64,000 nucleotides of DNA from Nonomuraea zeae (GCF_005889725.1 NZ_VCKX01000007.1:47586-111585); one strand, 5' to 3'. Counted from the stretch's first letter, positions 12,307 through 21,973 are shown. A program made the numbers and translations. The notes: generated from the sequence alone by a model not told the origin.

Positions 12307-13116
12307 CTAGCCGGCCAACCGGCGGCGGACTTCTTCGATTCGTCCCACAATGGTGGTGTCGATGATCTCGTCGCCGATGCGGACCGAGAACCCACCGAGC
12401 ACTCGCTTGTCCACCTCGACGTTCAGGTGCACGTCACGGCCGTAGGAGGAGCGCAGCCACGCCGTCAGGCGCTGCCGCTGCGCTTCGGTCAGCTCGACCG
12501 CACTGCGCACCACCGCCACGAGGCGCTGGCGCTGCTGGGCCACGAGCTGGCCGACCTCTTCCAGGCCCTTCTCCAGGCTACGCCCGCGCGGGTGAACCAC
12601 CAGCTGCGTGATCAGGCGCAGGCTCGTCGGAGCCACCTTGCCGCCGAGCAGGTCGCTCAGCAGCTGCCGCTTACCCGCCTCGGGAGCGCCCGGGTCGACC
12701 AGGGCGCGACGCAGCTCGGCGTTGCCGGCCACGATGCGGCCGAAGCGGAAGAGCTCGTCCTCCACCTCGTCGAGCCTGGACTGGCTCTCCGCCTCCGCGG
12801 AAGCGGAGACGACGCCGAGCCGTTCGAGCACGTCGGCCAGGTCACCGGCGCGCGACCACTTGGCCGCCACCGCTGCCTCGGAGGTGGCGATCGCCGCCTC
12901 GCTGACCTTGCCGTCGAGCAGGGAGCGCGCGGTGCGCGCCTTCTGCTCACCGGACCTGGCCGGGTCGGACAGGGCACGGCGCAGGCCGTGCTCGCGGTCG
13001 AGCAGATCCGCGACCGCGAACAACTCGTCGGAGAGCGTGCCGAGGTCGGCAGTGGCGGCGACCGCGTTGAACCGCTCTTCGACCCCGGCCAGCGACGTCC
13101 TGCTCAGACCGCGCAT
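12307..13116 (-). CDS. atpH: ATP synthase F1 subunit delta
   Basis: 269 residues, the connector between the F1 head and the peripheral stalk (OSCP homologue). Seen: the C-terminal VRSAVELTEAQRQRL and VNVEVDKRVLGGFSVRIGDEIIDTTI-type block that defines the family (here LNVEVDKRVLGG...IDTTIVGRI). The length is about 90 residues more than the E. coli delta, which is normal in actinomycetes. Its ATG overlaps the atpF stop by one base (TGATG). Confidence 0.95.
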   Translation of the reverse strand: MRGLSRTSLAGVEERFNAVAATADLGTLSDELFAVADLLDREHGLRRALSDPARSGEQKARTARSLLDGKVSEAAIATSEAAVAAKWSRAGDLADVLERLGVVSASAEAESQSRLDEVEDELFRFGRIVAGNAELRRALVDPGAPEAGKRQLLSDLLGGKVAPTSLRLITQLVVHPRGRSLEKGLEEVGQLVAQQRQRLVAVVRSAVELTEAQRQRLTAWLRSSYGRDVHLNVEVDKRVLGGFSVRIGDEIIDTTIVGRIEEVRRRLAG

Positions 13117-13667
13117 CAGCGCACCGCCTGCGCGTTCGAGCCCTCAAGCTCGTCGAGGAAGCGGTCCACGATGCGGCTCTGCCTGGCCTCGTCCTCAAGG
13201 GACTCGCCGACGATGCGGCCGGCCAGGTCGGTCGACAGGCGACCGATCTCCGTGCGGAGCTGGGCGAAGGCCGCCTGGCGGTCGGCCTCGATCTGGGCGT
13301 GCGCCGCCTCGACGAGACGGCGGGCCTCGGCCTGCGCCTCCTCGCGGAGCTCGGCCTTGATCTGCGCGGCCTGCTCGCGAGCCTCCTCGCGCAGCCTGGC
13401 GGCGTCGCGACGGGCCTCTTCGAGCTGCTCGGAGTAGCGCCGCTGCAGAGCCTGCGCCTCGGCCTGGGCCTCCTCGGCCCTCTTGATGCCGCCTTCGATC
13501 GCGTCGGTCCGCTCAGCCAGAGTCTTCTGGATGCGCGGTACGAGAATCCTGCCGACGACGACGAGGACGACGAGGAACGAGAAGATACCGACGACGAGCT
13601 CGAAAGTGTGCGGAAGGAGCGGGTTCGCACCCTCCTCCGCCGCGAGGAGCGTAGCTGCCTTGATCAT
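13116..13667 (-). CDS. atpF: ATP synthase Fo subunit b
   Basis: 183 residues. One transmembrane helix (about residues 22-42) anchors a long Ala/Glu/Arg-rich coiled coil (residues 60-175) that forms the peripheral stalk with delta. The RILVPRIQKTLAERTDAIEGG hinge follows the membrane segment. It is a single copy with no b' gene, as expected. It starts 34 bases after atpE. Confidence 0.95.
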   Translation of the reverse strand: MIKAATLLAAEEGANPLLPHTFELVVGIFSFLVVLVVVGRILVPRIQKTLAERTDAIEGGIKRAEEAQAEAQALQRRYSEQLEEARRDAARLREEAREQAAQIKAELREEAQAEARRLVEAAHAQIEADRQAAFAQLRTEIGRLSTDLAGRIVGESLEDEARQSRIVDRFLDELEGSNAQAVR

Positions 13668-13701
13668 GGTTGCAGCCTTTCGTCAGGGAAGTCTTCTGGT
13701 C

Positions 13702-13944
<243 letters not shown>

Positions 13945-14003
13945 TTACTGGACGGCCGGTGAAGCGGAGTCTCACCGGTCATGGATATTCCGGTATGTGG
14001 TTC

Positions 14004-14801
14004 TCAGTGTTCTGCGTGCAGGGCACCGTCGATGTACATCGCCGCCAGCATGGCGAAGAGGAAGGCCTGCAAGAACTGGATGAACATCTCAAAGGCGGTG
14101 AAGATGATCGTCATCACCACGCCGATGACGCCTACGCCCGCGCCGAGCGGCGTCAGCTTCTCGAACAGGAACCAGAAGCCGACCATGCTGAAGAAGGCGA
14201 GCAGCATGTGGCCCGCGAACATGTTGGCGAACAGTCGCACCGCGTGCGTGAACGGCGCGATGATCAGGTTCGAGAGGAACTCGATCGGCGACAGCAGCAG
14301 GTAGATCGGCTTGGGCAGCCCGGGCGGGAACATCATGTTCTTGAAGTAGCCCACGGGGCCCTGGTGCTTGATGCCCAGGTAGACCTTCAGCACGTAGATC
14401 GAGCCGGCCAGCACGATGGGGAAGGCGATGTGCGAGGCGACCGGGAACTGCAGCACCGGGATGACGCCCATGAGGTTCCAGACCAGGACCAGGAAGAACA
14501 GCGTCAGCAGCAGGCCCATCCACCGGTCGGCGTCCTTGCCCAGGAAGGGCCGGGCGACCTGGTCGCGGACGAACATGTAGCCGTACTCGACGACGTTCTG
14601 CACTCCCCTGGGGACGATCTTCGGGTTGGCGAAGGCCGCCCAGCAGACACCGATCACCAGGACCGCGCTGAGGAGGGCGAGGAGAACCGGCTTGGTGAAC
14701 CAGTCGACCCCGGGAATGATCGGGGTAAAGGAGTTGAACAGCTCGTCAGGCGATGGGGCCCGGAACTGGTCTTCAGGAGCGAGGACCGTCAGCGCAGTCA
14801 C
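14004..14801 (-). CDS. atpB: ATP synthase Fo subunit a
   Basis: 265 residues, five to six transmembrane helices providing the proton half-channels. The essential stator arginine is Arg189 in THAVRLFANMFAGH, and a C-terminal helix follows (FTAFEMFIQFLQAFLFAML). The length is usual for actinobacteria. The spacer to the upstream atpI-like gene is 69 bases. Confidence 0.96.
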   Translation of the reverse strand: MTALTVLAPEDQFRAPSPDELFNSFTPIIPGVDWFTKPVLLALLSAVLVIGVCWAAFANPKIVPRGVQNVVEYGYMFVRDQVARPFLGKDADRWMGLLLTLFFLVLVWNLMGVIPVLQFPVASHIAFPIVLAGSIYVLKVYLGIKHQGPVGYFKNMMFPPGLPKPIYLLLSPIEFLSNLIIAPFTHAVRLFANMFAGHMLLAFFSMVGFWFLFEKLTPLGAGVGVIGVVMTIIFTAFEMFIQFLQAFLFAMLAAMYIDGALHAEH

Positions 14802-14870
14802 GCGGCGTTCCCTTCAACGTCGTAGTGTGGATCACAAGGGTTTCCTCGGCGGAGTGTTCGCCGCGTAGGG

Positions 14871-15086
14871 CTAGCGGCCGTACTTCCGGTAGGCCAGATA
14901 GCCGGCGAGCACCAGCCCCAGGACGATGCCTATGGGGAAGAACGCGGACATGTCCAGCCACCGGTCCAGCAACCACCCGAGTCCGCCATAGAAGGCCATC
15001 CCGGCGAGCAAGTAGCTGGGGACGGACCACATGGCATCGGCGAAGTCGCGACCGTCTTCTTCCGGTCGGCGTTCCTGTGCGCTCAT
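14871..15086 (-). CDS. AtpZ/AtpI-family small membrane protein
   Basis: 71 residues with two transmembrane helices (about residues 22-40 and 46-64) and a charged N-terminus. The GGLGWLLDRWLDM-type sequence after helix 1 resembles AtpZ, which forms a Mg2+/Ca2+ transport or c-ring assembly complex with AtpI in Bacillus. Its position just upstream of atpB agrees. Function in actinobacteria is not established. Confidence 0.8.
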   Translation of the reverse strand: MSAQERRPEEDGRDFADAMWSVPSYLLAGMAFYGGLGWLLDRWLDMSAFFPIGIVLGLVLAGYLAYRKYGR

Positions 15087-15151
15087 CGCGGCCCTGACGA
15101 TAGCAGGCGAGTGGAGGACTAGTCATATCGGGCCCCGCCCGGAAACCGGCT

Positions 15152-15574
15152 TCATGAGTCGCCTCTACCGGGAACCTTGGCGTCGGGGTCGACGTAAAGC
15201 ATCTTGGTCTTGATGAAGGCGCGCACCTCGAAGCCGGTCCAGACCAGCGTGCAGACCACGACGGCCCAGGCGAACGCCTGGGTGTTCCAGGCCGTGGTGT
15301 CTCGGAACGAGGCCAGCACCAACATGATGACAATGACCTTGACGAGGTAGCTGCCCATCGCCGCGATCGCCATCATCTGAGGGGATACCCGTGCGGCATA
15401 GGAGACCGCTACCACGCTGATGCTGAAGAAAACCCCTACGAGCAAAGTGCCGAGAGCCGCGCCCAGCGCGCCCTTGCCACCTGCCAGCAGCAGCGCCACG
15501 ACAACGGCGACCACCCCAACCGCGAAGGTCGGAATCGCTGCGCTCTTGAGTACGCGCACGTCGTTGGCCTGCAT
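15152..15574 (-). CDS. atpI: AtpI-like ATP synthase-associated membrane protein
   Basis: 140 residues with four hydrophobic helices (about 12-30, 35-55, 68-88, 99-120), the classic size and topology of ATP synthase protein I. AtpI proteins help c-ring assembly. The C-terminal tail is hydrophilic. A GGAG ribosome site precedes ATG 15574. First gene of the atp cluster proper; the 130-base spacer to the wecA-like gene may contain the operon promoter. Family assignment rests on position and topology more than on motifs. Confidence 0.75.
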   Translation of the reverse strand: MQANDVRVLKSAAIPTFAVGVVAVVVALLLAGGKGALGAALGTLLVGVFFSISVVAVSYAARVSPQMMAIAAMGSYLVKVIVIMLVLASFRDTTAWNTQAFAWAVVVCTLVWTGFEVRAFIKTKMLYVDPDAKVPGRGDS

Positions 15575-15704
15575 CGGTGCTCCATCAGCGTGTTATCAAG
15601 CGAGCGTTTGCTACCTCCAGAAGCTGTGCATCTGGAGTCCCTGCTCGTGAAAGATATCACAAGCTCATGGAAGGCCGCTTTTACCTGCCGTTTCTAGTTC
15701 GCGA

Positions 15705-16991
15705 TCAAGAACTGCGCGGAAAGACCGGAATGACCGGATTTCCCTCGGCCGTCGCGCGGCCTTGGGCAGGACCGTCCGCCGGCGGCATCCGCCGCCTGAC
15801 CTCGGTCTCCGGCAGGATCGGCGGCATCGGCCCCGTGGGCGGCCCGTCGTCATCGGGCTCCTTGCCGCGCGACGCCGCGTGCGCCCCGCCCCTGCCCCGC
15901 CAGCGCGGCAGGGCCATCAGCACGAGAACGGCCAGCGCGAGCACGATGACCACGGGGAACAGCAGGACCGGCACGCCGATCGTGGACATCCCCACGAGGC
16001 CGAAGGCGAACAGGAACGCCCACGCGTACATGATCAGCACGGACCTGCGGTGCGAGTGGCCGATGTCCATCAGCCGGTGGTGCAGGTGGCCGCGGTCGGG
16101 GGCGAACGGCGACAGGCCCTGCGAGGTGCGCCGCACCACGGCGGTGATCAGGTCGACCAGCGGCAGCACCAGCACCGCGGCGGGCAGGAGCAGCGGCAGC
16201 AGCACCGGCACCTTGTTCATGCCCTCGATGATCGCCGGGTCGAGCGGCGTCACGGTGACGATGGAGGAGGCCAGCACGAGCCCGATCAGCATCGCGCCGG
16301 TGTCGCCCATGAAGATCTTCGCCGGGTGGAAGTTGTGCGGCAGGAAGCCCAGGCAGGTGCCGATGAGGATGGCGGCGATGGCGGCCGTGGTGGTGATGCG
16401 CCCGCCGCTGATGTTGTCGGCCAGGAAGATCGAGTAGGCCCAGGTGGCCATGCCCGCGATGCAGACGATCCCGGCCGCGAGCCCGTCGAGCCCGTCGACG
16501 AAGTTGACCGCGTTGATGGTCACGACCACGACGAGGATGGTGATGACCGTGCTGAGGGTGTAGTCGAGGCTGGTGGACCCGCCCCAGTCCTGGGGCAGCG
16601 GGATGTAGAGCAGCCGCAGATCGAAGAAGACCAGCACCCCCGCCGCCGCGATCTGGCCGCCCAGCTTGATGAAGGCGTCCATGCCCCACCAGTCGTCCAG
16701 GAACCCGGTCAGCGTGATGAGCCCGCCGGCGACGATCAGCGCCGTCACCGCGTTGCCCTCTGACTCGGCCAGCGCCGCGCCCGTGTGCGTGAGCTGGCTG
16801 GCGACCAGCAGCCCGACGACCAGCCCGCCGTACATCGCCAGGCCGCCCAGTCTGGGCGTCGGCGTGGTGTGCACGTCTCTCTCGCGGACCTCGGGCATGG
16901 CGCCGATGCGGATGGCGAAGCGCCGCACCAGCGGAACCAGCAGATACGTCACCGCTGCCGAGATGAGCGCCATGAAGAGGTATTCGCGCAC
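15705..16991 (-). CDS. WecA/TagO-like undecaprenyl-phosphate N-acetylglucosaminyl 1-phosphate transferase
   Basis: 428-residue polytopic membrane enzyme (about 11 helices) of the MraY/WecA family, which links a sugar-1-phosphate to undecaprenyl phosphate and so starts cell-wall glycopolymer synthesis. Seen: GFLDDWWGMD, the NFVDGLDGLAAG catalytic block, FMGDTGAML, and the DRGHLHHRLMD motif typical of WecA rather than MraY. The ~60-residue C-terminal tail is Pro/Arg-rich. The start is a GTG with a weak AGG upstream. Position between glyA and the atp genes is conserved in actinobacteria. It could feed the glycosyltransferases elsewhere in this window, but that is inference. Confidence 0.9.
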   Translation of the reverse strand: MREYLFMALISAAVTYLLVPLVRRFAIRIGAMPEVRERDVHTTPTPRLGGLAMYGGLVVGLLVASQLTHTGAALAESEGNAVTALIVAGGLITLTGFLDDWWGMDAFIKLGGQIAAAGVLVFFDLRLLYIPLPQDWGGSTSLDYTLSTVITILVVVVTINAVNFVDGLDGLAAGIVCIAGMATWAYSIFLADNISGGRITTTAAIAAILIGTCLGFLPHNFHPAKIFMGDTGAMLIGLVLASSIVTVTPLDPAIIEGMNKVPVLLPLLLPAAVLVLPLVDLITAVVRRTSQGLSPFAPDRGHLHHRLMDIGHSHRRSVLIMYAWAFLFAFGLVGMSTIGVPVLLFPVVIVLALAVLVLMALPRWRGRGGAHAASRGKEPDDDGPPTGPMPPILPETEVRRRMPPADGPAQGRATAEGNPVIPVFPRSS

Positions 16992-17048
16992 GAACCTAGT
17001 TTCCCGGATGCTCCGGCCACCTGTGACCGGAAAACGACTCAGACCAGC

Positions 17049-18314
17049 TTAATATTCGCTGAGATATGGGCGATGGATGGCAAGAAGCGCCGAAACTCTT
17101 TCCCGAACCTCCGCCGCGCTGCCCGGATGCCGCACCGCCAGCGTCAGCAGGGTCCCCACCTCCTTCAGCTCCTGAGGCCCCATTCCCTGGGTGGTGACGC
17201 ACGGCGTCCCGACCCGGATCCCCGAGGTCACGGCCGCCGGCTCGGGGTCGTACGGGATCACGTTGCGGTTGAGCGTGATGCCCGCCTCCGCGCACCGGCG
17301 CTCCGCCTCGGCCCCGGACACTCCCACGTCGCGCAGGTCGATCAGCGCCAGATGGGTGTCCGTGCCGCCGGAGACGGGCCGCATCCCCTCGGCGGCCAGC
17401 GCGTCGGTCAGGGTCTGCGCGTTCGCGACGACCCGCCTGGTGTAGCCGGCGAACTCCGGCCGCAGCGCCTCCGCGAACGCCACCGCCTTGGCCGCCACCA
17501 CGTGCATCAGCGGCCCGCCCTGGATGAACGGGAACACCGCCCGGTCGATCTTCCTGGCCAGCTCCCCCGTGCACAGGATCGCCCCGCCGCGCGGCCCACG
17601 CAGCGCCTTGTGGGTGGTGAAGGTCACGACGTCCGCGTACGGCACCGCCGACGGGATCGCGCCGCCCGCCATCAGCCCGATCGGGTGCGCCACGTCGGCC
17701 AGCAGCCACGCCCCCACCTCGTCCGCGATGCCACGGAACGCGCCGTAGTCGATCAGCCTCGGGTACGCCGTCGCGCCGCACACGATGAGCTTCGGCTGGT
17801 GCCGCAGCGCGAGATCCCTGACCTCGTCGTAGTCGATGAGCTCGCTGTCGCGCCGCACTCCGTACGAGACGACGTCGAACCATCTTCCCGAGAAGTTCAC
17901 CTTGGAGCCATGGGTGAGGTGGCCGCCGTGCGGCAGCGCCATGGCCAGCATGGTGTCGCCCGGCTGGAGCAGCGCGGCGTAGGCGGCCAAATTCGCGGTG
18001 GCGCCCGAGTGGGGCTGGACGTTGGCGTGCTCGGCGCCGAACAGCCGCCGGGCCCGCTCGATCGCCAGCTGCTCGGCCCGGTCCACGACCTCGCAGCCGC
18101 CGTAGTAGCGCCGGCCGGGGTAGCCCTCGGCGTACTTGTTGGTGAGGGTCGAACCCAGCGCGGCGAGTACGGCGGGCGAGGTGAAGTTCTCGCTCGCGAT
18201 CAGCTGGAGCCCGTCCCGCTCCCGGTCCAGCTCGTCGAGCAGGACCTGTGCGATCTCGGGATCCTGGCTCTGCAGCAGGCCGAAATCCGGACCGTAGTAG
18301 GGTTGCGCACCCAT
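17049..18314 (-). CDS. glyA: Serine hydroxymethyltransferase
   Basis: 421 residues, PLP enzyme that interconverts serine and glycine with tetrahydrofolate, supplying one-carbon units. Seen: N-terminal [11 protein letters not shown] and [13 protein letters not shown], the PLP-facing ADVAHPIGL, and the PLP lysine Lys236 in [14 protein letters not shown]. The family consensus reads THKTLRGPR; here Ala follows the lysine. ATG start. The 57-base spacer to the wecA-like gene suggests co-transcription. Confidence 0.95.
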   Translation of the reverse strand: MGAQPYYGPDFGLLQSQDPEIAQVLLDELDRERDGLQLIASENFTSPAVLAALGSTLTNKYAEGYPGRRYYGGCEVVDRAEQLAIERARRLFGAEHANVQPHSGATANLAAYAALLQPGDTMLAMALPHGGHLTHGSKVNFSGRWFDVVSYGVRRDSELIDYDEVRDLALRHQPKLIVCGATAYPRLIDYGAFRGIADEVGAWLLADVAHPIGLMAGGAIPSAVPYADVVTFTTHKALRGPRGGAILCTGELARKIDRAVFPFIQGGPLMHVVAAKAVAFAEALRPEFAGYTRRVVANAQTLTDALAAEGMRPVSGGTDTHLALIDLRDVGVSGAEAERRCAEAGITLNRNVIPYDPEPAAVTSGIRVGTPCVTTQGMGPQELKEVGTLLTLAVRHPGSAAEVRERVSALLAIHRPYLSEY

Positions 18315-18367
18315 TTCCCCACTGTACGGCCTAGTGTCCGTTTCTCCCAGATGCGGGGCCGGCCGGA

Positions 18368-18509
18368 GATCGGACGCGGCGACCGGCGGGGACTTGGACG
18401 CGGCGACGGCCGGCGATCGGACGCCGTGATTGCCGGGGACTCGGACGCCGTGATTGCCGGGGACCTGGACGCGGCGACGGCCGGGGACCTGGACGCGGTG
18501 ACGGCCGGA
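18368..18509. repeat. 24-bp minisatellite, six tandem units
   Basis: Six head-to-tail copies of a unit like GACCTGGACGCGGCGACGGC (24 bases, two units of 23) start at 18368, 18391, 18415, 18438, 18462 and 18486. They fill the gap between the glyA start and the stop of the small hypothetical gene at 18526. In one frame they would encode an 8-residue repeat, but no start or ribosome site supports translation. The copies differ at a few positions. Confidence 0.85.
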
Positions 18510-18525
18510 GATCGCCCTTCGCCGC

Positions 18526-18897
18526 TCAGAACGCGTGCGGCACCCCGGCCGTCGTCTTCACCCAGCGCGGCGTGTCGGCGGCCTCGTCGCTGATGGCGGT
18601 CAGCACGGAGTGGCGGTAGACGCCGAGCCTGGTCCGCCATTCGCGCAGGTCCTTGACGTACCGCTCGCCGACGGCCGCGTCCCACGTCTGGGGGCTCCTG
18701 GCCAGGCTGTCGGCCTTGTCGAGGGCCGTTCTGAGCGTCTCCAGCTGCGGCATGACCGTCTGCCATGCGACGACGAGGCGTTCGTAGTCCTCGTTGAACA
18801 CCCACTCCGTCGGCGGGGTCCCCAGCGCGTCCGTGGCGCTGATCGGCGGGGTCTCGCCCTTCACGAAGGGTTTGGGGGCCGGGGGGTCTGTGATCAT
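18526..18897 (-). CDS. Small helical hypothetical protein, partner of the 739-residue protein
   Basis: 123 residues with no family I recognise. A Pro-rich N-terminus (first ~30 residues) precedes a mostly helical body with several Trp residues and no signal peptide or membrane helix. ATG 18897 shares one base with the stop of the upstream gene (TGATG), so the two are translationally coupled and probably act together. GTG 18900 is an alternative start. The size and helical character recall partners in type VII secretion pairs, but no WXG motif is present. The 24-bp repeat array begins 16 bases after its stop. Confidence 0.65.
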   Translation of the reverse strand: MITDPPAPKPFVKGETPPISATDALGTPPTEWVFNEDYERLVVAWQTVMPQLETLRTALDKADSLARSPQTWDAAVGERYVKDLREWRTRLGVYRHSVLTAISDEAADTPRWVKTTAGVPHAF

Positions 18898-21116
18898 CAC
18901 GCGCTCCTTTCCGGCGAACCCGGATCTATCGCCCCTGCAGGGCCGTCCGGGCGGATGTCGCGCTCGGCCCACTCACCCTTGCCGTACTCGCCGGGCGGCA
19001 CCTCGACGGAGGGCATGTCCAACGGCTGGATCTCCCGGTGGTCGGTTATGACGGTTTTGAGGGCGTCGAGGGTGGGCGGGGTGACGTCCACTGACACGAC
19101 GTCACTGCCGTCACTCGCCCACGCCCCGACCCCCGAGCCCGCTGTCGTCGCCGTCGTCGCCGTGCTCGACTCCCTCGCCTCGTAACCGGGATCCGGCTCC
19201 GACCTGTAGTCGATCTGCGTCACTGGCGTCGGCTCCGGCCCGTAGGCGATCTGCACCTCCAGCGTGGGCTTCGTGCCATACCGGCCGTCCGCCTCCGGGG
19301 TGTCGCCCGCGCCTTGCGTGTTGCCTGTGTCTTTCGCCCCGTCTGCCCCATACGCACCGTCGGCACCTTGCGCGCCGCCCGTGTCGGACACCTCCGTGGC
19401 GGGGTTGGTCGGTGGGATCGTGACCGGCTTGCCCTGCTCTCCCGCCCCTCGGTCGCCGGTGCTCTGGTCACCGGTTCCCCGGCTGCTGTCGTCCGTGCCC
19501 TGGTCCGGGCGTTCTCCTGTTGACCCGTCCGGTGTGGCGTCCTTGCCGTCCGGCGTCGGGTAGGTGTCGCCCGGCGTCGGATCCTTGATATCGGGTGTCT
19601 GGTCCTTGGCGCCGGGCGTCGTGTCCGTGTCACCGGTGCCTGGCTTGGGGTCTTTGCCGTCCGGGGTCCGGTCCGAGTCGGAGGGGCAGGCGTCGTCGGT
19701 GTTCGTGGTCGAGGAGCCGTCGTCGACGGGGGTGGCGCTGGTCGTGGTGTCGGACACGTCCGTCGTGTTCGCCGGGGTGGTGGTGCCGTCCGTAGTGGTG
19801 GGACCGCCGTAGGTGGTGGTGCCGTCCGTAGTCGTGGAGCCGCCGTAGGTGGCAGTGGCGGCGTCCGTCGTGGTGGGGCCGCCGTATGAGGTGGTGGCGG
19901 TGCCGTCCGAAGGGTTGGTGGGGGCGTCGCCGCTGCCGGTGCCGGGCGTGCCGGGGTCGATCGAGCCTTGGGGGCCGTCCGGGCGGATGTCACGCTCGGC
20001 CCACTCCCCCTTGCCGTACTCGCCCGCCGGGACCTCGACGGAGGGCATGTCGAGCGGCTGGATGTCCCGGTGGTCCTCCACCACGGTCTTCAGCGCGTCG
20101 AGGCTCGGTGGGGTCGTGTCTGCGGAGACCACGTCGCTGCCGTCGTTGGCCCAGGCGTTGACGTTCGCGGCGGCGGTGGGGTCGGCGGACAGCTTCGGCA
20201 TCTCCGCCGGTTGGACGCTGGCGGTGTCCTTCAGCAGGGCTTCCAGTTGCTCGGCCGTCGGCGGGTCGATGGGCACCTGCAGGACCTTGACGCCATCGAC
20301 CTCCACGACTTTCGGCTTGGTCGCGTCGGTCGCGGCCGGCTGGTCTTCCGCCGGGGTGCCGGTTCCGCCCGCGTCCACCTCGGCGCCGCGATCGCGCCTG
20401 CTGTCCAGGTCGCCGTCCTTGGGATCGTCGACAGGCTGACCATCGGTCGACCCGTCCGCCCCGGTGTCGGTCCCCGTGTCGGTGTCCTTACCGGTGCCGG
20501 TGTCCTTACCGGTGTCGGTCCCTGTGTCGGTCCCTGTGTCCTTGCCGGTCCCGGTGTCCTTGGCGTCGTCGCACTTCTGGTCGTCGGAGCCCGTAGCGGC
20601 CTCGTCGCCGGTCTTCGCGCCGTCGCCGGTCTTCCCGCCGTCGTCCGTCTTCGCGCCGTCACCCGTCTTCGCGCCATCCCCGGTCTTGGCGTCGTCACCG
20701 GTCTTGGCGCCGTCGCCCGTCTTGGCGTCCTCGCCGGTCTTGGGTGTCTCAGCGGCCCCGGCGTCGTCGTCCTTCGGGAGGTACGGCTGGGCTTCGTCAT
20801 CGAGGCGCGGATTGTCGTACCTGTCCTGATCCCCGCGTACCCCCCGGAAATCGGGACCGCCCGTCGCCCCCGCATCGGCCCGCGGCTGGTCGACGCGCTT
20901 CTCCAGCACCCCGAGCCGGACGTCGACGTCCTTGACCATCGCGTCGGCCGCCTCCGCCACCTGGACGGGACGGTGGGTGGTCTGGGTCGCCAGCCCCGCC
21001 CGGCCCATGGCAAGCCTGACCCGAACCTCGACCGCCCGCATCTGCCCTGCCGCGTTCTTCACCTCGGCCAGCAGGTCTCGGACCAGCTTCGGATCCATGC
21101 CGTCGAACTTGCCCAT
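18897..21116 (-). CDS. Low-complexity 739-residue protein with a duplicated ~68-residue module
   Basis: The N-terminal ~90 residues are predicted helical (VRDLLAEVKNAAGQMRAVEV, later MVKDVDVRLGVLEKRVD), like an ESX/PPE-type helical hairpin but without WXG. Then come degenerate repeats of KTGD(G/D)A, KDTGTGTD and YGGPTTTDG, all Asp/Thr/Gly/Pro-rich and probably disordered. A ~68-residue module (start W(A)xDGSDVVS, middle IQPLDMPSVEVP, end GEWAERDIRPDGP) occurs twice, at about residues 320-387 and 664-730, with very high identity. There is no signal peptide or transmembrane helix. It is translated together with the gene at 18526. Function unknown; a type VII-secreted or surface protein is a guess. 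Confidence 0.7.
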   Translation of the reverse strand: MGKFDGMDPKLVRDLLAEVKNAAGQMRAVEVRVRLAMGRAGLATQTTHRPVQVAEAADAMVKDVDVRLGVLEKRVDQPRADAGATGGPDFRGVRGDQDRYDNPRLDDEAQPYLPKDDDAGAAETPKTGEDAKTGDGAKTGDDAKTGDGAKTGDGAKTDDGGKTGDGAKTGDEAATGSDDQKCDDAKDTGTGKDTGTDTGTDTGKDTGTGKDTDTGTDTGADGSTDGQPVDDPKDGDLDSRRDRGAEVDAGGTGTPAEDQPAATDATKPKVVEVDGVKVLQVPIDPPTAEQLEALLKDTASVQPAEMPKLSADPTAAANVNAWANDGSDVVSADTTPPSLDALKTVVEDHRDIQPLDMPSVEVPAGEYGKGEWAERDIRPDGPQGSIDPGTPGTGSGDAPTNPSDGTATTSYGGPTTTDAATATYGGSTTTDGTTTYGGPTTTDGTTTPANTTDVSDTTTSATPVDDGSSTTNTDDACPSDSDRTPDGKDPKPGTGDTDTTPGAKDQTPDIKDPTPGDTYPTPDGKDATPDGSTGERPDQGTDDSSRGTGDQSTGDRGAGEQGKPVTIPPTNPATEVSDTGGAQGADGAYGADGAKDTGNTQGAGDTPEADGRYGTKPTLEVQIAYGPEPTPVTQIDYRSEPDPGYEARESSTATTATTAGSGVGAWASDGSDVVSVDVTPPTLDALKTVITDHREIQPLDMPSVEVPPGEYGKGEWAERDIRPDGPAGAIDPGSPERSA

Positions 21117-21204
21117 CGGCCACTCCCGGACGTATCTCCGCTCCGGGCCTCACCGTAATCACGGCCGCAGCGCGCCCGCAGCCGGAATAAGCAGCCGGTA
21201 TACG

Positions 21205-21852
21205 TCAGTCCTCGGTGGCGACGTAGCCGATGATCCCGCGCAGCTTCTCCACCGGGATCGCCCCGCGCCGCAGCAGCCGGGGCACGGCCGTGGTGATGTC
21301 GAGGATGGTGGAGGGCGTGTTGTCGGTGGTCCTGCCGCCGTCGAGATAGACCGCGATCGACTCGCCGAGCTGCTCCTCCGCCTCCGCGGCCGTGGTGGCC
21401 GCCGGGGCGCCCGAGCGGTTGGCGCTGGAGACGGCCATGGGCCCGGTCTCCTTGAGTAGGTCGAGCGCCACCGGGTGGAGCGGCATGCGCACGGCCACCG
21501 TCCCCTTGGTGTCCCCCAGGTCCCAGGAAAGGGCCCTGTTGGCCTTGCAGACGAGCGTGAGCGGCCCGGGCCAGAAGGCGTCAATCAAGTCCTGCCCGTA
21601 CGGCCCCATGTCGTCTACGAGCGCTGTGGCGGCTCTGACGGTGCCCACGAGCACGGGCGGCGGCATCTCGCGCCCGCGCCCCTTGGCGTCGAGCAGCGCG
21701 GTGACCGCCGCCGGCGTGAAGGCGTCGGCGCCGATGCCGTAGACGGTGTCGGTCGGCAGCACCACGAGCTCGCCGCGGCGTACGGCGGCGGCGGCCTCGG
21801 TCAGTCCCTCGGTCCGCTGCTCGAGGTCGGAGCAGTCAAAGCGCTTTCCCAC
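21205..21852 (-). CDS. tsaC: L-threonylcarbamoyladenylate synthase (YrdC/Sua5 domain)
   Basis: 215 residues. Makes threonylcarbamoyl-AMP from threonine, bicarbonate and ATP for the t6A37 modification of ANN-decoding tRNAs. Seen: LPTDTVYGIGADA near residue 33, the PGPLTL segment and SSANRSGAPA. Only the YrdC domain is present, so this is the short TsaC-like form and lacks the C-terminal Sua5 domain. GTG start. The position between prmC and glyA is the usual actinobacterial one. Confidence 0.93.
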   Translation of the reverse strand: MGKRFDCSDLEQRTEGLTEAAAAVRRGELVVLPTDTVYGIGADAFTPAAVTALLDAKGRGREMPPPVLVGTVRAATALVDDMGPYGQDLIDAFWPGPLTLVCKANRALSWDLGDTKGTVAVRMPLHPVALDLLKETGPMAVSSANRSGAPAATTAAEAEEQLGESIAVYLDGGRTTDNTPSTILDITTAVPRLLRRGAIPVEKLRGIIGYVATED

Positions 21853-21973
21853 GGTCGTGTCGCCTCGCTCCCGCTCGACGGCGAGCGGCGCTCTCGAGGC
21901 CTCCTCCGTTCTCCTCGTTCGGTGGCTTCGCGGCCCGTCTCGTCAGGAGAAGGCCGCGCCGCCCGCGTGCATC

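Noticed and set aside
15575..15704. Terminator or attenuator between the wecA-like gene and atpI (CTCCAG/CTGGAG pairing)
   Set aside because: Only a 6-bp stem with an 11-base loop and no U-tract; too weak to list as a feature.
18368..18509. CRISPR-like array
   Set aside because: Units are directly adjacent without spacers and no cas gene is nearby, so it is a plain tandem repeat.
16785..18593. A 602-codon plus-strand frame across wecA-like, glyA and the minisatellite
   Set aside because: Antisense to clear genes; composition is that of a shadow and it has no ribosome site.
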